Shown: positions 1 to 12,562, numbered from the stretch's first letter. The stretch: DNA of 64,000 bases from Acidobacteriaceae bacterium (GCA_003160215.1 PLQW01000154.1:45012-109011), one strand, 5' to 3'. A program made the numbers and translations. Notes: generated by a model from the letters alone, not told the origin.

Positions 1-205
1 CGATCATCAGGTGGCAGTCGAGAGGGACATCCACCGCTTTACGTAGCGACGCGACCACCGGAGGCCCGATCGTAATATTGGGCACAAAATGCCCATCCAT
101 CACGTCAACATGGAGGAGGGTGGCCCCACCTCGCACCGCCTCATTGGCATCCTCGGCCAGGCGGGCGAAATCAGCCGACAATATGGACGGCGCTATCTCG
201 ATCAA
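1..205 (-). CDS. rpe: Ribulose-phosphate 3-epimerase, N-terminal part (gene continues off the left edge)
   Basis: Reverse-strand translation from a TTG start at 203-205: [51 protein letters not shown]..., the classic RPE N-terminus. Confidence 0.9.
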   Translation of the reverse strand, partial: MIEIAPSILSADFARLAEDANEAVRGGATLLHVDVMDGHFVPNITIGPPVVASLRKAVDVPLDCHLMI

Positions 206-271
206 GACAAAACTTCTCTCGCGAGCATTTAGTCAGATTTTAGCACGGGAACAGGGCCAGCCGTATGCCCG

Positions 272-412
272 CTAAGTGGTTGAACGCAACGGCCCTAGTG
301 TGGGTGTCGTCCGCACGAGGTTGCAGATCTGGTGTTCGTGAGGCTCGCGCACCTCGAGCACGAACAGGTCATCGCCGGCGTCGAGCTGCCGCTTCAATTC
401 CTCGGGGGTCAT
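272..412 (-). pseudogene. Truncated rhodanese-like domain fragment (46 aa)
   Basis: Translation MTPEELKRQLDAGDDLFVLEVREPHEHQICNLVRTTPTLGPLRSTT*; rhodanese N-terminal half only, no CxxGxR active-site loop. Confidence 0.55.
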
Positions 413-421
413 GCGACCTAA

Positions 422-1801
422 CTAACGGACGGTCGAACCCGCGGCCCCATTGCGCGGCCTATCATCATCAACGACGACCCAAGTTCTTCCGTCGTCGGTT
501 CGGCCAGTCGTCCAGCGACCATAGGAACACCATGCTCGGAACCCGTTCGAGAAATAAGGAGCCGGCCACTTCAAACCATTGAACTGCTCAGCCACGCCGA
601 CAGGTTCAACCGACAACGGATCAGTCGGCATGGCAGGCGCATCCACGCCGGGGCTGAATGCCGTCATCTTTCCTGGATCGTAATCCGAAGGCCGATCCGC
701 TCGCTTCACCGCACCCCGGTGCTCAATGCGTCTTTCAGCCTCAATCATGATTTCGCCCGGCTGAAATTTAACGGTGGCCCGATACACAACCTCACCGTTC
801 AGTTGGTCGGGCCGGAACCATAAGAACGGGCCGTCTAACCTCGTCCAGTCGTGTTCATATTTCCGCGCTATCAGGCTGCTGTCGTTGACCTCATCCGCGA
901 GTTCAATCCACGAGGGGTCCCATTCCTTCCGGTCCGCTGTCAGATACACCGGAAACTGCTCCACCTCGAAGGTTGTACCCTTCCGCTTCATTACGACGAC
1001 GTCGGTCCTTTCCTCAAACTCCTGCTTGGCGAGGGGCCAGTCAACATCTCCTGGGCGGTACAGGAAAAGGACCGCAGTTTCACCGTCCGGGATGATCTGC
1101 AGCGGCAATTGGTGCTTCAGCCGGTTCGTGAAGTCAACCATGTCGGGCGGCGGAGAATCCGCCTTGTCGGCCCATTTCGTCTCGATTCGAACCAGGGCGA
1201 GAGTCATGGCATACAACTGTAACGCCTGCTTAAAGGAGAGACTCGTTTTCGGCGTCCGATACTTCACCACTTTTACCGTGGTCGCGGGTACCGTTAACTT
1301 GTCGACGGCTTTGCGCAGCTCGTCCAGCTTCCAGGTGGAATAATCCTCCAGCGCCATGGTTGGCACTAATTCGTCGTGCAGATTCTTCAGCGGACCGGAT
1401 AGTTGGGATTCAGGAAGCGACCAAATCATGCACAGTAATGGCATGGGGCTAAGAGAGGGATCTTCGTTCGCATAGCTTGCAAAGAATCGGCGATCAGCTG
1501 GATCCTCAGGATGAACTTTCTTCTCGGCTCCCACGGGGCTCGTACCCAGAGTTGGGAAGTACTTGTGAATCAGGTCCCAGCCCGTTTGGTTCACCCTTAA
1601 AAGCGCTTCCGTCACTCTGGCCACCGGCTCGGCTTTGCTGTCGTATGCGTCAATGTCCTCGCGATGAAGTCCTAGCATGCTATAGGGAAGCTTCGGCCTG
1701 TCGGGATTTTGTTTCTTTTGGCCAGGAACTCCCCAAGCCATGCCAGGCAACAAACTCAGAACAAGAGTTCCCGCAATACGAACTTTTGCCCAGCCAACCA
1801 T
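422..1801 (-). CDS. Secreted hypothetical protein (459 aa)
   Basis: Long ORF with signal-peptide-like N-terminus (VRIAGTLVLSLLPGMAWG); no family recognised. Confidence 0.65.
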   Translation of the reverse strand: MVGWAKVRIAGTLVLSLLPGMAWGVPGQKKQNPDRPKLPYSMLGLHREDIDAYDSKAEPVARVTEALLRVNQTGWDLIHKYFPTLGTSPVGAEKKVHPEDPADRRFFASYANEDPSLSPMPLLCMIWSLPESQLSGPLKNLHDELVPTMALEDYSTWKLDELRKAVDKLTVPATTVKVVKYRTPKTSLSFKQALQLYAMTLALVRIETKWADKADSPPPDMVDFTNRLKHQLPLQIIPDGETAVLFLYRPGDVDWPLAKQEFEERTDVVVMKRKGTTFEVEQFPVYLTADRKEWDPSWIELADEVNDSSLIARKYEHDWTRLDGPFLWFRPDQLNGEVVYRATVKFQPGEIMIEAERRIEHRGAVKRADRPSDYDPGKMTAFSPGVDAPAMPTDPLSVEPVGVAEQFNGLKWPAPYFSNGFRAWCSYGRWTTGRTDDGRTWVVVDDDRPRNGAAGSTVR

Positions 1802-1811
1802 CCAGTCGACC

Positions 1812-2198
1812 TTATTCGCTTGTCAGCGGAAAACCCTTCTCTCGCCACTCGCGAATGCCACCATCCATGGAGGCGACATTCGTGTATCCCATTCTTTGCA
1901 GGGCGTCAGCAGCCAGCGCGGAGCGGAATCCGCCACCGCAGTACAAAACCAGGGGGGTGCTCAGGTCGGGTACACGCTGCTCCACGTCCCGTTCAAGAAT
2001 TCCCTTGCCAAGATGCACGGCCGCCGGTAAGTGGTCTTTCGTCCATTCGTTGTCCTCGCGGACATCGATGAGAAGAAAGTCTGCATTGCTGTCCAGCATT
2101 TGCTTCACATCGTCCACGGTTATTTCGCGGACACGCTGCTTGGCGTCCTTAACGATGTCTAGAAATCGGGGAGAGTGATGAGGTGCCATGCGGAACAT
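1812..2198 (-). CDS. Rhodanese-like domain protein
   Basis: FLLIDVREDNEWTKDHLPAAVHLGKG ... VLYCGGGFRSALAADALQRMGYTNVASMDGGIREW. Confidence 0.85.
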   Translation of the reverse strand: MFRMAPHHSPRFLDIVKDAKQRVREITVDDVKQMLDSNADFLLIDVREDNEWTKDHLPAAVHLGKGILERDVEQRVPDLSTPLVLYCGGGFRSALAADALQRMGYTNVASMDGGIREWREKGFPLTSE

Positions 2199-2356
2199 GA
2201 TAGCGCGAAAAATAGCGTCAACGGCTTCCGGCTACCTCACCATGACCAAGAACGGTCCCGCCCTAGCCAAAACCAGGCTAGAACGGGCACCCCATGTCTC
2301 TCGGGAAGCGGCCAGGATGGGGCACCCCGAGCGCCGGCTGATCGGGCACTGCAAAA

Positions 2357-3505
2357 TCAGTGCTCCGGGATCGCGTGTTGTTCCTCGAAGCAAGACTCCA
2401 AGTTCTTGAGGTCTACGGGAACACGGGCCTGTGCGCCTTCTGGGGCAGCGCGGAGATATTGGACAGGCCACGAAATCGGCTGCCCCAACTCACGGGCTGC
2501 GCGCAATGGCCAATAGGGATCGCGCAGGAACTCGCGGGCGATGATGACTGCGTCCGCCTGTCCGGTTGCGACGATATGCTCGGCCTGAGCAGGAGAGACG
2601 ATCATCCCGACTGCACCAGTCATGATTCCGGTTTCCCGGCGGATCTTCTCAGCAAACCGCGTCTGATAACCCGGACCGACCGGAATCTGAGCGTGGGCCA
2701 CGTTGCCACCGGAAGAACAATCGATCAGGTCCACTCCGATTTCCTTCAGCCGCCGGGCAAGTTCAACCGACTGCTGAATGTCCCAGCCGCCATCGATCCA
2801 ATCGGTGGCGGAAATGCGCACGAACAGCGGTGCGCCTTCTGGCCATGAGGACCGAACCGCAGCCACGATCTCGCGCAATAGTCGAGTGCGATTCTCGAAG
2901 GAACCTCCGTAAGCATCCTGCCGTCGATTACTCAGCGGCGACAGGAACTCATGAATCAGATACCCATGAGCAGCATGGATCTCAATCACCCGGAAGCCAG
3001 CCTCGCAGGCGCGGCGTGCAGCCTCCGCGAAAGCGGCCACGATCTCCTGGATGCCGTCGCTGGTGAGGGCTTGCGGCTTGGGATAGTGATCGGCGAAAGC
3101 CACTGCGCTGGGGGCCACGACATTGGTCCATCCGCCTGCGTTTTCGGGGACTGTTCCGAGGCCTTCCCATGGCCGGTAGGTACTGGCTTTGCGTCCCGCA
3201 TGGGCCAACTGCATCCCGGCCACACTGCCTTGCTCACGAATGAAGCGGACGATTCGGGCCAGCGGCGCAATGTGATCGTCACTCCAGATACCCAGGTCCT
3301 GCGGACTGATGCGGCCCTCGGGAACAATGGCAGTTGCTTCGGTAAGCACCAACCCAGCCCCACCCACGGCGCGGCTGCCCAGATGCACGAAATGCCAGTC
3401 GTTGGCATATCCGTCGGTACTGGAGTACTCGCACATAGGCGAGACAAACACACGGTTCGCAAACGTGAGATCTCGAATCGAGAGCGGATCGAACAGGTGA
3501 GCCAT
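2357..3505 (-). CDS. NADH:flavin oxidoreductase / Old Yellow Enzyme family (NamA/YqjM-like)
   Basis: MAHLFDPLSIRDLTFANRVFVSPMCEYSS...; HAAHGYLIHEFLSPLSNRRQDAYGGSFENRTR. Confidence 0.92.
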   Translation of the reverse strand: MAHLFDPLSIRDLTFANRVFVSPMCEYSSTDGYANDWHFVHLGSRAVGGAGLVLTEATAIVPEGRISPQDLGIWSDDHIAPLARIVRFIREQGSVAGMQLAHAGRKASTYRPWEGLGTVPENAGGWTNVVAPSAVAFADHYPKPQALTSDGIQEIVAAFAEAARRACEAGFRVIEIHAAHGYLIHEFLSPLSNRRQDAYGGSFENRTRLLREIVAAVRSSWPEGAPLFVRISATDWIDGGWDIQQSVELARRLKEIGVDLIDCSSGGNVAHAQIPVGPGYQTRFAEKIRRETGIMTGAVGMIVSPAQAEHIVATGQADAVIIAREFLRDPYWPLRAARELGQPISWPVQYLRAAPEGAQARVPVDLKNLESCFEEQHAIPEH

Positions 3506-3576
3506 GGGTCTTACACTGCCTCTCTAAATCTTCTGAAGATGTATTCTGATCGGCCCTGAGCCGAAGGAGGGCAGAA

Positions 3577-4113
3577 TCAAAGGTCCTCTTCGTCGTCGGC
3601 CAGTTCTTCGCCGGGATACTGGGCCTGGTAATAGAACTCCAGCTCCTTGTCGAGCTTAGCCCAAAACGCCGCATCCCTGACCGGAGGCGAGTCATTGCGC
3701 AAGGAGTGCTCTCGTGAGGTAGCTCGGAGGGTGAGCATCTGGTTCAGAGCATCCAGCAGGCCCCAGTCGTCGGCCCGCCAGCTCTCCACCGGCTTGTTCT
3801 TGTAGGCCAGCATTTTCCTGGCGAGTTCGTCAGTCTTGATGTTGCGAAGTACGGGATACAGCTCGGCCCAGAGCCGTGGGGTGTACTCGTCATCCACAAA
3901 ACGCAGCGGCATTTCCATTCCGTCATTTTGATTGCCCCCTGCGTGAACGGCAAGCTTTATGTTCGTACCGCGCCTCCTGTGACAACTACCGGCGTCGGGA
4001 TTCCGTTTGCAACACTTTCGGCGACAGTAGCGTTCCAGGTGCCGGCGGACCGCAGAGCACCTCCGATGGGAGATCCCTCGCGCCAAACCCGGGCGCTCGT
4101 AATGACAATTCAT
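3577..4113 (-). CDS. Hypothetical protein (real start probably the internal Met near 3915)
   Basis: ORF; acidic C-terminus; in-frame MEMPLRFVDDEYTPRLWAELYPVLRNIKTDELARKML. Confidence 0.5.
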   Translation of the reverse strand: MNCHYERPGLARGISHRRCSAVRRHLERYCRRKCCKRNPDAGSCHRRRGTNIKLAVHAGGNQNDGMEMPLRFVDDEYTPRLWAELYPVLRNIKTDELARKMLAYKNKPVESWRADDWGLLDALNQMLTLRATSREHSLRNDSPPVRDAAFWAKLDKELEFYYQAQYPGEELADDEEDL

Positions 4114-4139
4114 TAAGCTGCGATTGCCGCTAAAGCCCG

Positions 4140-4703
4140 CTAGAACCTTTCCCGCAATCTACTTGCAGGCCCGCTTCCCCCTTCGCTGATAGCTGCTACT
4201 GAAGATGAAATGAGCAGCGCGGCGGTGCCCCCCAGGAGCAGTCCGAAAACAAACCGGATTGCCAGCCAGTTGCCGTGCAGGCCAGCCAATTCCGTCATCG
4301 CGTCGCAAAGATTGAGCGCAGCAGCCGCGATGAGGAGGCGCAAAGCAATCCTGCGCGAGGTGCGAACGAGCAGGCCCAAGGCCGCCCCCAGATAGATACC
4401 AAGACATCGCGAGCACACAGCCACGCTGCCGCCGAAAATCCAGAAAGAGCGCTCCGGCCGCTGGTGGCAGATGATCGCGAAACCGCGCTCCAGTGCCAGC
4501 CCCATCGCCAACAAACCGTGCGTCAAGAAATAGGGAGCAGCAACAACGGCGGCCACCAGCGTCAGTGGAACTAGAGGCCACCAGTTCCAGCGGAGAGCAG
4601 CAGTGCCGCGCGGCGAGTCTTGAAGGGCCGCAGCTTTAGCTGCGCCGTTAGGAGGTGGAGAAGGAACGGGCTTAAGAGGGTGTGTGAGAACCAAACTTGG
4701 CAT
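4140..4703 (-). CDS. DUF2085-like membrane protein
   Basis: ALERGFAIICHQRPERSFWIFGGSVAVCSRCLGIYLGAALGLL: CHQxPERSF...CSRCxGIYxG signature; multiple TM segments. Confidence 0.75.
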   Translation of the reverse strand: MPSLVLTHPLKPVPSPPPNGAAKAAALQDSPRGTAALRWNWWPLVPLTLVAAVVAAPYFLTHGLLAMGLALERGFAIICHQRPERSFWIFGGSVAVCSRCLGIYLGAALGLLVRTSRRIALRLLIAAAALNLCDAMTELAGLHGNWLAIRFVFGLLLGGTAALLISSSVAAISEGGSGPASRLRERF

Positions 4704-4855
4704 TTGCGAGTGGAATCTCCTAGCGGAAAATCCAGCGCCGCAGGCGCGGAATAGTCTAGCCCAGCACGGAGCCGCAGGCGGAGTGCTGGGTAGAGTGGGA
4801 AATAGATCCGAGTCCCGTAGGGACGACAGACGTTCTCACACACGCTCTTTAGCCC
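4668..4855. repeat. MITE-like interspersed repeat, copy A (TIR-bounded)
   Basis: Left end GGGCTTAAGAGGGTGTGTGAGAAC; right end GTTCTCACACACGCTCTTTAGCCC, whose reverse complement matches except at two positions; internal module CCGTCCCTACGGGACTCG (reversed orientation). Confidence 0.7.
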
Positions 4856-4974
4856 AGGCAGGAGGTGATCTAAACGGCGAAGTCCCTCAGCGGCTTAAAG
4901 CCGCGCCCCTTCAAAGCTTACTGTCCCTGCGGCAAACCGATACGAGGTCGCGACACGGCCGCTAAAGGCCCTTA

Positions 4975-7104
4975 CTATCCGGCCAACGCATCCCGTAACA
5001 TGGCTGACAATTCCTCGGCGTTGTCGACCGGCGGGCGGCAGGCAAAATTCGTGCACACAATCGCCACCGACGGCTTCGCCTTCAACGCAGGAAGATTGGG
5101 GATGGTTTCCGCCAGCACTGGCGGCAAGTTCTGAGCAACGGCCTCGCTGTCGGTCAGGTGAACCACCGACTTGTTGACCGCGAACGGGGCAGCTGCGGCC
5201 TTCAGAAGCTCGGCCGCCTTCTGGTCTTCGCCGACGATGACCGCCTGGGTGTGCGGCCGCGACATCCAGGTCGCCGCAATGCCATAGGTCCCGGCGTAAA
5301 TGCCGAACTGCTCCGCCATTACGGCAAAGACCTGGAGCGTGTCTTCCGCTTTGTCGCGATACCTCGGATCGTTGGTATAAGCGTGCAAGCGCAACAACGC
5401 AATCGCCGCGCTGGGATTGCCGGCCGGAGTGGGCGCATCCTGAAAGGGCTTGCGCCGCACCGACAGGGCTCCCAGCTTCAGCTTGTCTTCCAGGGTGGCT
5501 TCGGTATCGAAGAATCCTCCCGAGGTGGCGTCGCCGAAACGGCGGACCATTTCATCGGCAATCTGTTGCGCGAATTTGAAATAGCTCATGGCGCCCGTGA
5601 CTTCATACGCGTCAAGGCAGGCCAGCGCGGTGAAGGCATAATCGTCCAGCAGGCCGCGCACAAAGCGCGCTGCAGCCTTGACGTCGCCGTAGGCGATGAC
5701 GTGCGCGAGGCCACGTTGCGCGTCCCAAGCTTCCGACAAAATTCGGTCGAGCGAGCGCAACGCAAACTTGCGGGCGTCATCGAGGCCGAGGACCTGGGCG
5801 GCCTGCAAGTACGCCGAAACGCACATCGCGTTCCAGTTGACATACACGGTCTTGTCAACGAAGGGCGTCGGCCGCTGCAGTCGGGCAGCGTACATCTTCG
5901 TCTTGGCCGCCGCGAGCAGGTCAAGCACCTTGGACACATCGAGCCCCATACGCGAAGCAATTTCCTCGGGCAGCGCCCGTATCCACAACACGTTCTTCGC
6001 CGGATCGTGATGCATCTCGCCAGCCTGCTCGATGTCGAAATGCAGCGCGGCTGCCTGGAATTCCTCGTCGCTCAGGACCGCCTTGGCTTCCTCGACGGTC
6101 CAGGTGAAGTAGTCGCCATCGTCATCCAGATTGATGTCGGCGTCCTGCGAGGCGTAGAAGCCGCCGTGCTCGCGATCGCTCAGCCACTCATCCATCCAAC
6201 GGACAATGTCGCGGGCCACGTGCGCGTAGAACTCATGGCCGAATACCTGGTAAGCGTGGACGTAATTCTTCAGCAGCTCGGAATTGTCGTACGACATTTT
6301 TTCGAAATGCGGCACGATCCAGCGCTCGTCCACCGAGTAGCGATGAAAACCACCCGCGAGCTGGTCGTAGACCCCGCCTTGCGCCATTTTCGTAAGCGTG
6401 GTGGTGACGACGGTGGCGACGCGTTCCTCGCGGGTGCGCACGTACCAATCCATCAGCAGATCGAGCGAAGCAGGATGGGGAAACTTCGGCGCGCTGCCGA
6501 AGCCGCCGTTCTTCTCGTCGAAGATGGGCAACGCCGATTGCACCATGATGCCGACCAGGCTCGGCGAAAGCTCCTCCTGCCGCCCGGCATAACCTTCGGC
6601 GGCCGCCAGCATGCTCATGGTTTCGCCGGCGGACTTCCGTACTTCGTCGCGGCGCTCGCGATAGGCGTCCGCAATCGCCAGCAGGATCTTCTTAAAACTG
6701 GGACGGCCCCAACGGTCGTCAGGCGGGAAATACGTGCCGCCGTAAAAGGGATGGCCGTCGGGTGTCAAAAAAACGGTCAGAGGCCAACCGCCAGTGCCGG
6801 AGATGGCCGATACCGCGAGCTGATAGCGGCTGTCCACATCGGGCCGCTCGTCGCGATCGACCTTGACCGCGACGAATTGCTGGTTGATGATCTCGGCGGT
6901 GTCGGCGCTCTCGTAGGATTCGCGGTCCATGACGTGGCACCAGTGACACCACACCGCGCCGATGTCGAGCAGAATTGGCTTGTTCTCGCGCTGCGCCGTG
7001 GCGAACGCCTCTTCGCCCCACTCGTGCCATTGGATGGGCTGGTGCATGGCGGAGCGCAGGTAAGCGGAGGACGCTTGCGACAATGAGTTGGTCGCCTCAG
7101 GCAT
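4975..7104 (-). CDS. DUF255 / thioredoxin-domain protein (YyaL/SPATA20 family)
   Basis: IQWHEWGEEAFATAQRENKPILLDIGAVWCHWCHVMDRESYES; start chosen at MPEATNSLSQ rather than the ORF extension. Confidence 0.9.
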   Translation of the reverse strand: MPEATNSLSQASSAYLRSAMHQPIQWHEWGEEAFATAQRENKPILLDIGAVWCHWCHVMDRESYESADTAEIINQQFVAVKVDRDERPDVDSRYQLAVSAISGTGGWPLTVFLTPDGHPFYGGTYFPPDDRWGRPSFKKILLAIADAYRERRDEVRKSAGETMSMLAAAEGYAGRQEELSPSLVGIMVQSALPIFDEKNGGFGSAPKFPHPASLDLLMDWYVRTREERVATVVTTTLTKMAQGGVYDQLAGGFHRYSVDERWIVPHFEKMSYDNSELLKNYVHAYQVFGHEFYAHVARDIVRWMDEWLSDREHGGFYASQDADINLDDDGDYFTWTVEEAKAVLSDEEFQAAALHFDIEQAGEMHHDPAKNVLWIRALPEEIASRMGLDVSKVLDLLAAAKTKMYAARLQRPTPFVDKTVYVNWNAMCVSAYLQAAQVLGLDDARKFALRSLDRILSEAWDAQRGLAHVIAYGDVKAAARFVRGLLDDYAFTALACLDAYEVTGAMSYFKFAQQIADEMVRRFGDATSGGFFDTEATLEDKLKLGALSVRRKPFQDAPTPAGNPSAAIALLRLHAYTNDPRYRDKAEDTLQVFAVMAEQFGIYAGTYGIAATWMSRPHTQAVIVGEDQKAAELLKAAAAPFAVNKSVVHLTDSEAVAQNLPPVLAETIPNLPALKAKPSVAIVCTNFACRPPVDNAEELSAMLRDALAG

Positions 7105-7204
7105 GAATCTTGAGTCTAGCAGGGAAGAGAGGGGCGCGTGGTCGAACTCAGCGGGTAAACAAGAGCGAGGGACTAGCCCTCGCTCGATGGCGCCATACCG
7201 AGAT

Positions 7205-7705
7205 TCAGCCTTGGATGTGGGCTTCCAGAAACCACAGGTCCTTATCGGCCGCTCGCGTGACTTCGGTGAACAGATCGGCGGTGGCTTTGTCGCCAAGCTT
7301 GTCGGTTTCGTCGATGGCAGTGCGCGCAGCATTGGCAAGAGTGGCAAGCCGCTTCACCAGTGCTTTCACGTGCTCCTCACCCTTTACGGCATTGAAGTCG
7401 TATTCCTTGATGGAAGAGTCAGCGGCCGCCTGGCGGGCCGTTCCATTGGCCACTCCACCGAGCTGGGTGACGCGCTCGGCGATCAGGTCCGACTGATCTT
7501 CCAGATGGCTGGCGATGGAATCGAACAGTTCATGCAATTGGAAAAACTGGAGTCCCTTCACGTTCCAATGCGCGTGCTTCACTTGCGTCTTCAGATCGAC
7601 CGCGTCGGCGAGACGCGCGTTCAGAATTTCGATGACTTTGGACTTCGTGTCTTCCTTAAGATTGACGCTGCTGGAAAAGTGAACTTCGGTAGTTGCGGTG
7701 GGCAT
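7205..7705 (-). CDS. dps: Dps family DNA-binding ferritin-like protein
   Basis: LADAVDLKTQVKHAHWNVKGLQFFQLHELFDSIASHLEDQSDLIAERVTQLGG. Confidence 0.9.
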   Translation of the reverse strand: MPTATTEVHFSSSVNLKEDTKSKVIEILNARLADAVDLKTQVKHAHWNVKGLQFFQLHELFDSIASHLEDQSDLIAERVTQLGGVANGTARQAAADSSIKEYDFNAVKGEEHVKALVKRLATLANAARTAIDETDKLGDKATADLFTEVTRAADKDLWFLEAHIQG

Positions 7706-7880
7706 TATTTCCTCCTGAGCGGCCGTTCTCTCGGTCGCTCTCTGGTTTGCATTTTATGTATTGCCGGGAATGGCGTCATTCACCGGACTATCACAGCGCT
7801 ATGACCCTAACACCCGGATCGGTAAACTATCTGTTCTGCATTGCTCGGCGGTACTTCAGCAAAACGTATCCTCTACTTGG

Positions 7881-8543
7881 ATGATGGAGCCGGCCGTGAA
7901 GAGTCAGGAAGCGTTGGCAAGAATCGTAGAGGGTGTGAAGAAGTTTCAGGCCGAGGTTTATCCCGCTCAACGAGAGATGTTTGAGAGCCTGAAAGGCCGC
8001 CAGCAGCCCATGGCGATGTTCATTACATGCGCCGATTCCCGGGCGGTGCCCAACCTGTTCACGCAGACTGGCCCGGGCGATTTCTTCGTCGAGCGCAACC
8101 CCGGCAATTTTGTGCCTCGTTATGGCGATTTCGTAGGTGGCGTTTCGGCGGGCGTCGAATATGGCATGCTCGTGCTGAAGGTACCGTTGGTCATCATCTG
8201 TGGCCACACCGACTGCGGCGTGATGAAAGGCCTGCTGCACGAGGAGGAAGTCAATGGCCTGCCCGCGATGCAACAATGGATGCGGCACGCCTCCGAGGTC
8301 CGGCAGCGCATCATGCGCGATCACAGCGACGCTGCGCAAGCGGAAAAGCTGCGCCTGATCACGGAGTATAACGTGCTGGCGCAGGTCGAGAACTTGAAGA
8401 GCCATCCCAGCGTCTATACGCGTATTCTCAGCGGCGAGTTGGATGTTCGCGGCTGGGTTTATGACATTGGCGATGGCTCAATCTGGGCGGCCGATCCCGA
8501 GAGCGGGAAATTCGCAAGAATCGGAGGAGAATCCGGCCATTAG
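7881..8543 (+). CDS. Beta-class carbonic anhydrase
   Basis: MFITCADSRAVPNLFTQTGPGDFFVERNPGN...VIICGHTDCGVMKGLL; CxDSR and HxxC motifs. Confidence 0.92.
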   Translation: MMEPAVKSQEALARIVEGVKKFQAEVYPAQREMFESLKGRQQPMAMFITCADSRAVPNLFTQTGPGDFFVERNPGNFVPRYGDFVGGVSAGVEYGMLVLKVPLVIICGHTDCGVMKGLLHEEEVNGLPAMQQWMRHASEVRQRIMRDHSDAAQAEKLRLITEYNVLAQVENLKSHPSVYTRILSGELDVRGWVYDIGDGSIWAADPESGKFARIGGESGH

Positions 8544-8597
8544 ATGAAGAAGATAGGCGTCCTGATGTTTACGACGGTTGAAGAGAGCATGCAAAGG

Positions 8598-8652
8598 CTG
8601 TGCCGTCCCTGAAGGGACTCGACTCATTTCTCACTCTACCCAGGGCTCACGC
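8598..8652. repeat. Internal module of the interspersed repeat (no intact TIR seen)
   Basis: TGTGCCGTCCCTGAAGGGACTCGACTC...ACTCTACCCAGGGCTCACGCCC, shared with 25721-25790 and 20699-20743. Confidence 0.6.
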
Positions 8653-8826
8653 CCAATGGCGCTGACCTAAGGGCAACCGATACACCCTTGGCAATGATGA
8701 TGATCAGCGCCTTGGGCGCGTAGAGAACCTGAGTGCCTCGGACCCGGCACAACAGCCGCAAGGACGAGATTGGATGCGAGCCGCTCGGCTTGAATGCCGG
8801 GCTCCCACCTAACAACTCCGCTGCCC

Positions 8827-10944
<2,118 letters not shown>

Positions 10945-11153
10945 GCGTAGTGGACCCGGGACGGGCCAACAGGATGGATAGCAGAAAGCGGGAAGAACAG
11001 CAAGGAGAAGCTGCAGTTCTGTTCGTGGCAGCTTACCCAGCACTCACGTGCCGGGCTAGGATTGTTCGGCCCTGCAGGCTGGGGTTCTTGCCATGTACGC
11101 CCTCCTAGCGAAGCCAGGGCGGGGCGGAATCATCGGCCCGAGCAGCGAGTGTT

Positions 11154-12155
11154 TCACCGGTTCGAAAGCAGCTCGCGCGCGATGCGCGCGTATAGATCAA
11201 TCGCCTCCAGCAATTGCCGCTTCTCGATGTACTCGCCTTCGGTGTGGGCCACGTGGATTGAGCCGGGACCAATGAGCAGTGGCTTGCCCCAGTTCGTCAG
11301 CGCGGGAATGTCGGTGGTAAAGGCGGCAATCATGGTCTCGATGCCGGGGACAGTAGTGAACTCCATGTAGGGGATCTCAAGTTTGAACTCGGCTTCGGCT
11401 TTGCCGGCGACTGCGGCGGCGATCTGCTGCCGCAACTCCTGCGCCGGTCCGACCAGGCGAAAGAGCAGATGCGCACGCGCGTGGTCGGGAATGACGTTGG
11501 GCGCACGGCCTCCTTCGATGAGGCCGATGTTCATGGTGCATGGGCCGGCCTTGGGATTGTTGGGCAGATCGAGCGTGCGAAGGTTTTCCAGAGCATCGAG
11601 GAGCTTTTCGATCGCCGACTCACCCAGCTCGGGATAGGCCGAGTGCGCCATCCTGCCGCGCGCCACCAGCTCGACGCGCAGCGTGCCTTTCGACGCCACC
11701 GCCAGCTTGTTCTCGGTAGGCTCGCCGTTGATGAGGAACTTCGTGCCGCGAGGCTGCTGGTTGGCGGTCTGCGCGCCCTGACTGTCGCGCTCCTCGCCGA
11801 CCAGAAAAAGCAGACCCACGTGGAGGGATTCGCCCTTCAGCTTTTCGGCGGCTGCGATCTGCGCCACGATGATGCCCTTGGCGTCGCAGGAGCCGCGTCC
11901 GTAGATGCGGTCGCCGGCCTCGGAGGAAGGCACGAATGGCGGCACCGTGTCCATGTGGGTGGAAAATACCAGATCCGGCTGGGGATGGCCGGGTTGGGTC
12001 GCCCAAACGTTGAAGCGATCGCCCTCGACCTTCATGCGCTCAACTTCATAGCCAAGCTGCGCCAGTTCACAGGCGAGTAGCTCCGCTACCGCGGCTTCTT
12101 GTCCAGTGGTGGACTCGATGTCGATCAGCTTGCGTGTGAGGGCAAAAACGTCCAT
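11154..12155 (-). CDS. M20 family peptidase (ArgE/DapE/acetylornithine deacetylase-like)
   Basis: VFSTHMDTVPPFVPSSEAGDRIYGRGSCDAKGIIVAQIAAAEKL. Confidence 0.9.
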   Translation of the reverse strand: MDVFALTRKLIDIESTTGQEAAVAELLACELAQLGYEVERMKVEGDRFNVWATQPGHPQPDLVFSTHMDTVPPFVPSSEAGDRIYGRGSCDAKGIIVAQIAAAEKLKGESLHVGLLFLVGEERDSQGAQTANQQPRGTKFLINGEPTENKLAVASKGTLRVELVARGRMAHSAYPELGESAIEKLLDALENLRTLDLPNNPKAGPCTMNIGLIEGGRAPNVIPDHARAHLLFRLVGPAQELRQQIAAAVAGKAEAEFKLEIPYMEFTTVPGIETMIAAFTTDIPALTNWGKPLLIGPGSIHVAHTEGEYIEKRQLLEAIDLYARIARELLSNR

Positions 12156-12429
12156 CTGCGAAGGATAGCGTATTGCGGCGCCCCGCCGCAGGGTGAGAGT
12201 TGTTTCCGCTATCGGGGTCCTTCGACTGCGGCGGCCCGGGGGCCGTCTCCTGGTGACGGGCATCGCCTGGGTGGTCGCGTTCAGGGCCATGCGTCCGAGC
12301 AGCCGGTGGGGACAAGTCGTGGGTAACATTGTTTCGGAATGGACGCAGATCCTGGGGCTCGTCCTGATGACCAAGCGGCTGCTCGAAGTCGGCTCGAAAG
12401 AGAGTGCGCGCTAAAATGAGGGTATTACG

Positions 12430-12530
12430 AAATGGGTGCCGCCGCTCCGCGGCTCCGCGAAGTTTTCCACTTGACCAGGCGCTCGCGCGCCTGGCTCACC
12501 CCATTACCGCCGGGCATACGGAGCGGCAGT
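12430..12530. repeat. Nested imperfect palindrome / intergenic repeat
   Basis: Core hairpin CCAGGCGC-TCGC-GCGCCTGG (12475-12494); outer arms GCCGCTCCG / CGGAGCGGC and AATGGGTG / CACCCCATT. Confidence 0.6.
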
Positions 12531-12562
12531 AAACGCATCCTAATAAGATCAAGGGAGGATCA

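Noticed and set aside
5158-7086. 642-aa plus-strand ORF
   Set aside because: Antisense shadow of the DUF255/thioredoxin-domain gene; high-GC codon artefact with Arg/His-rich, low-complexity translation.
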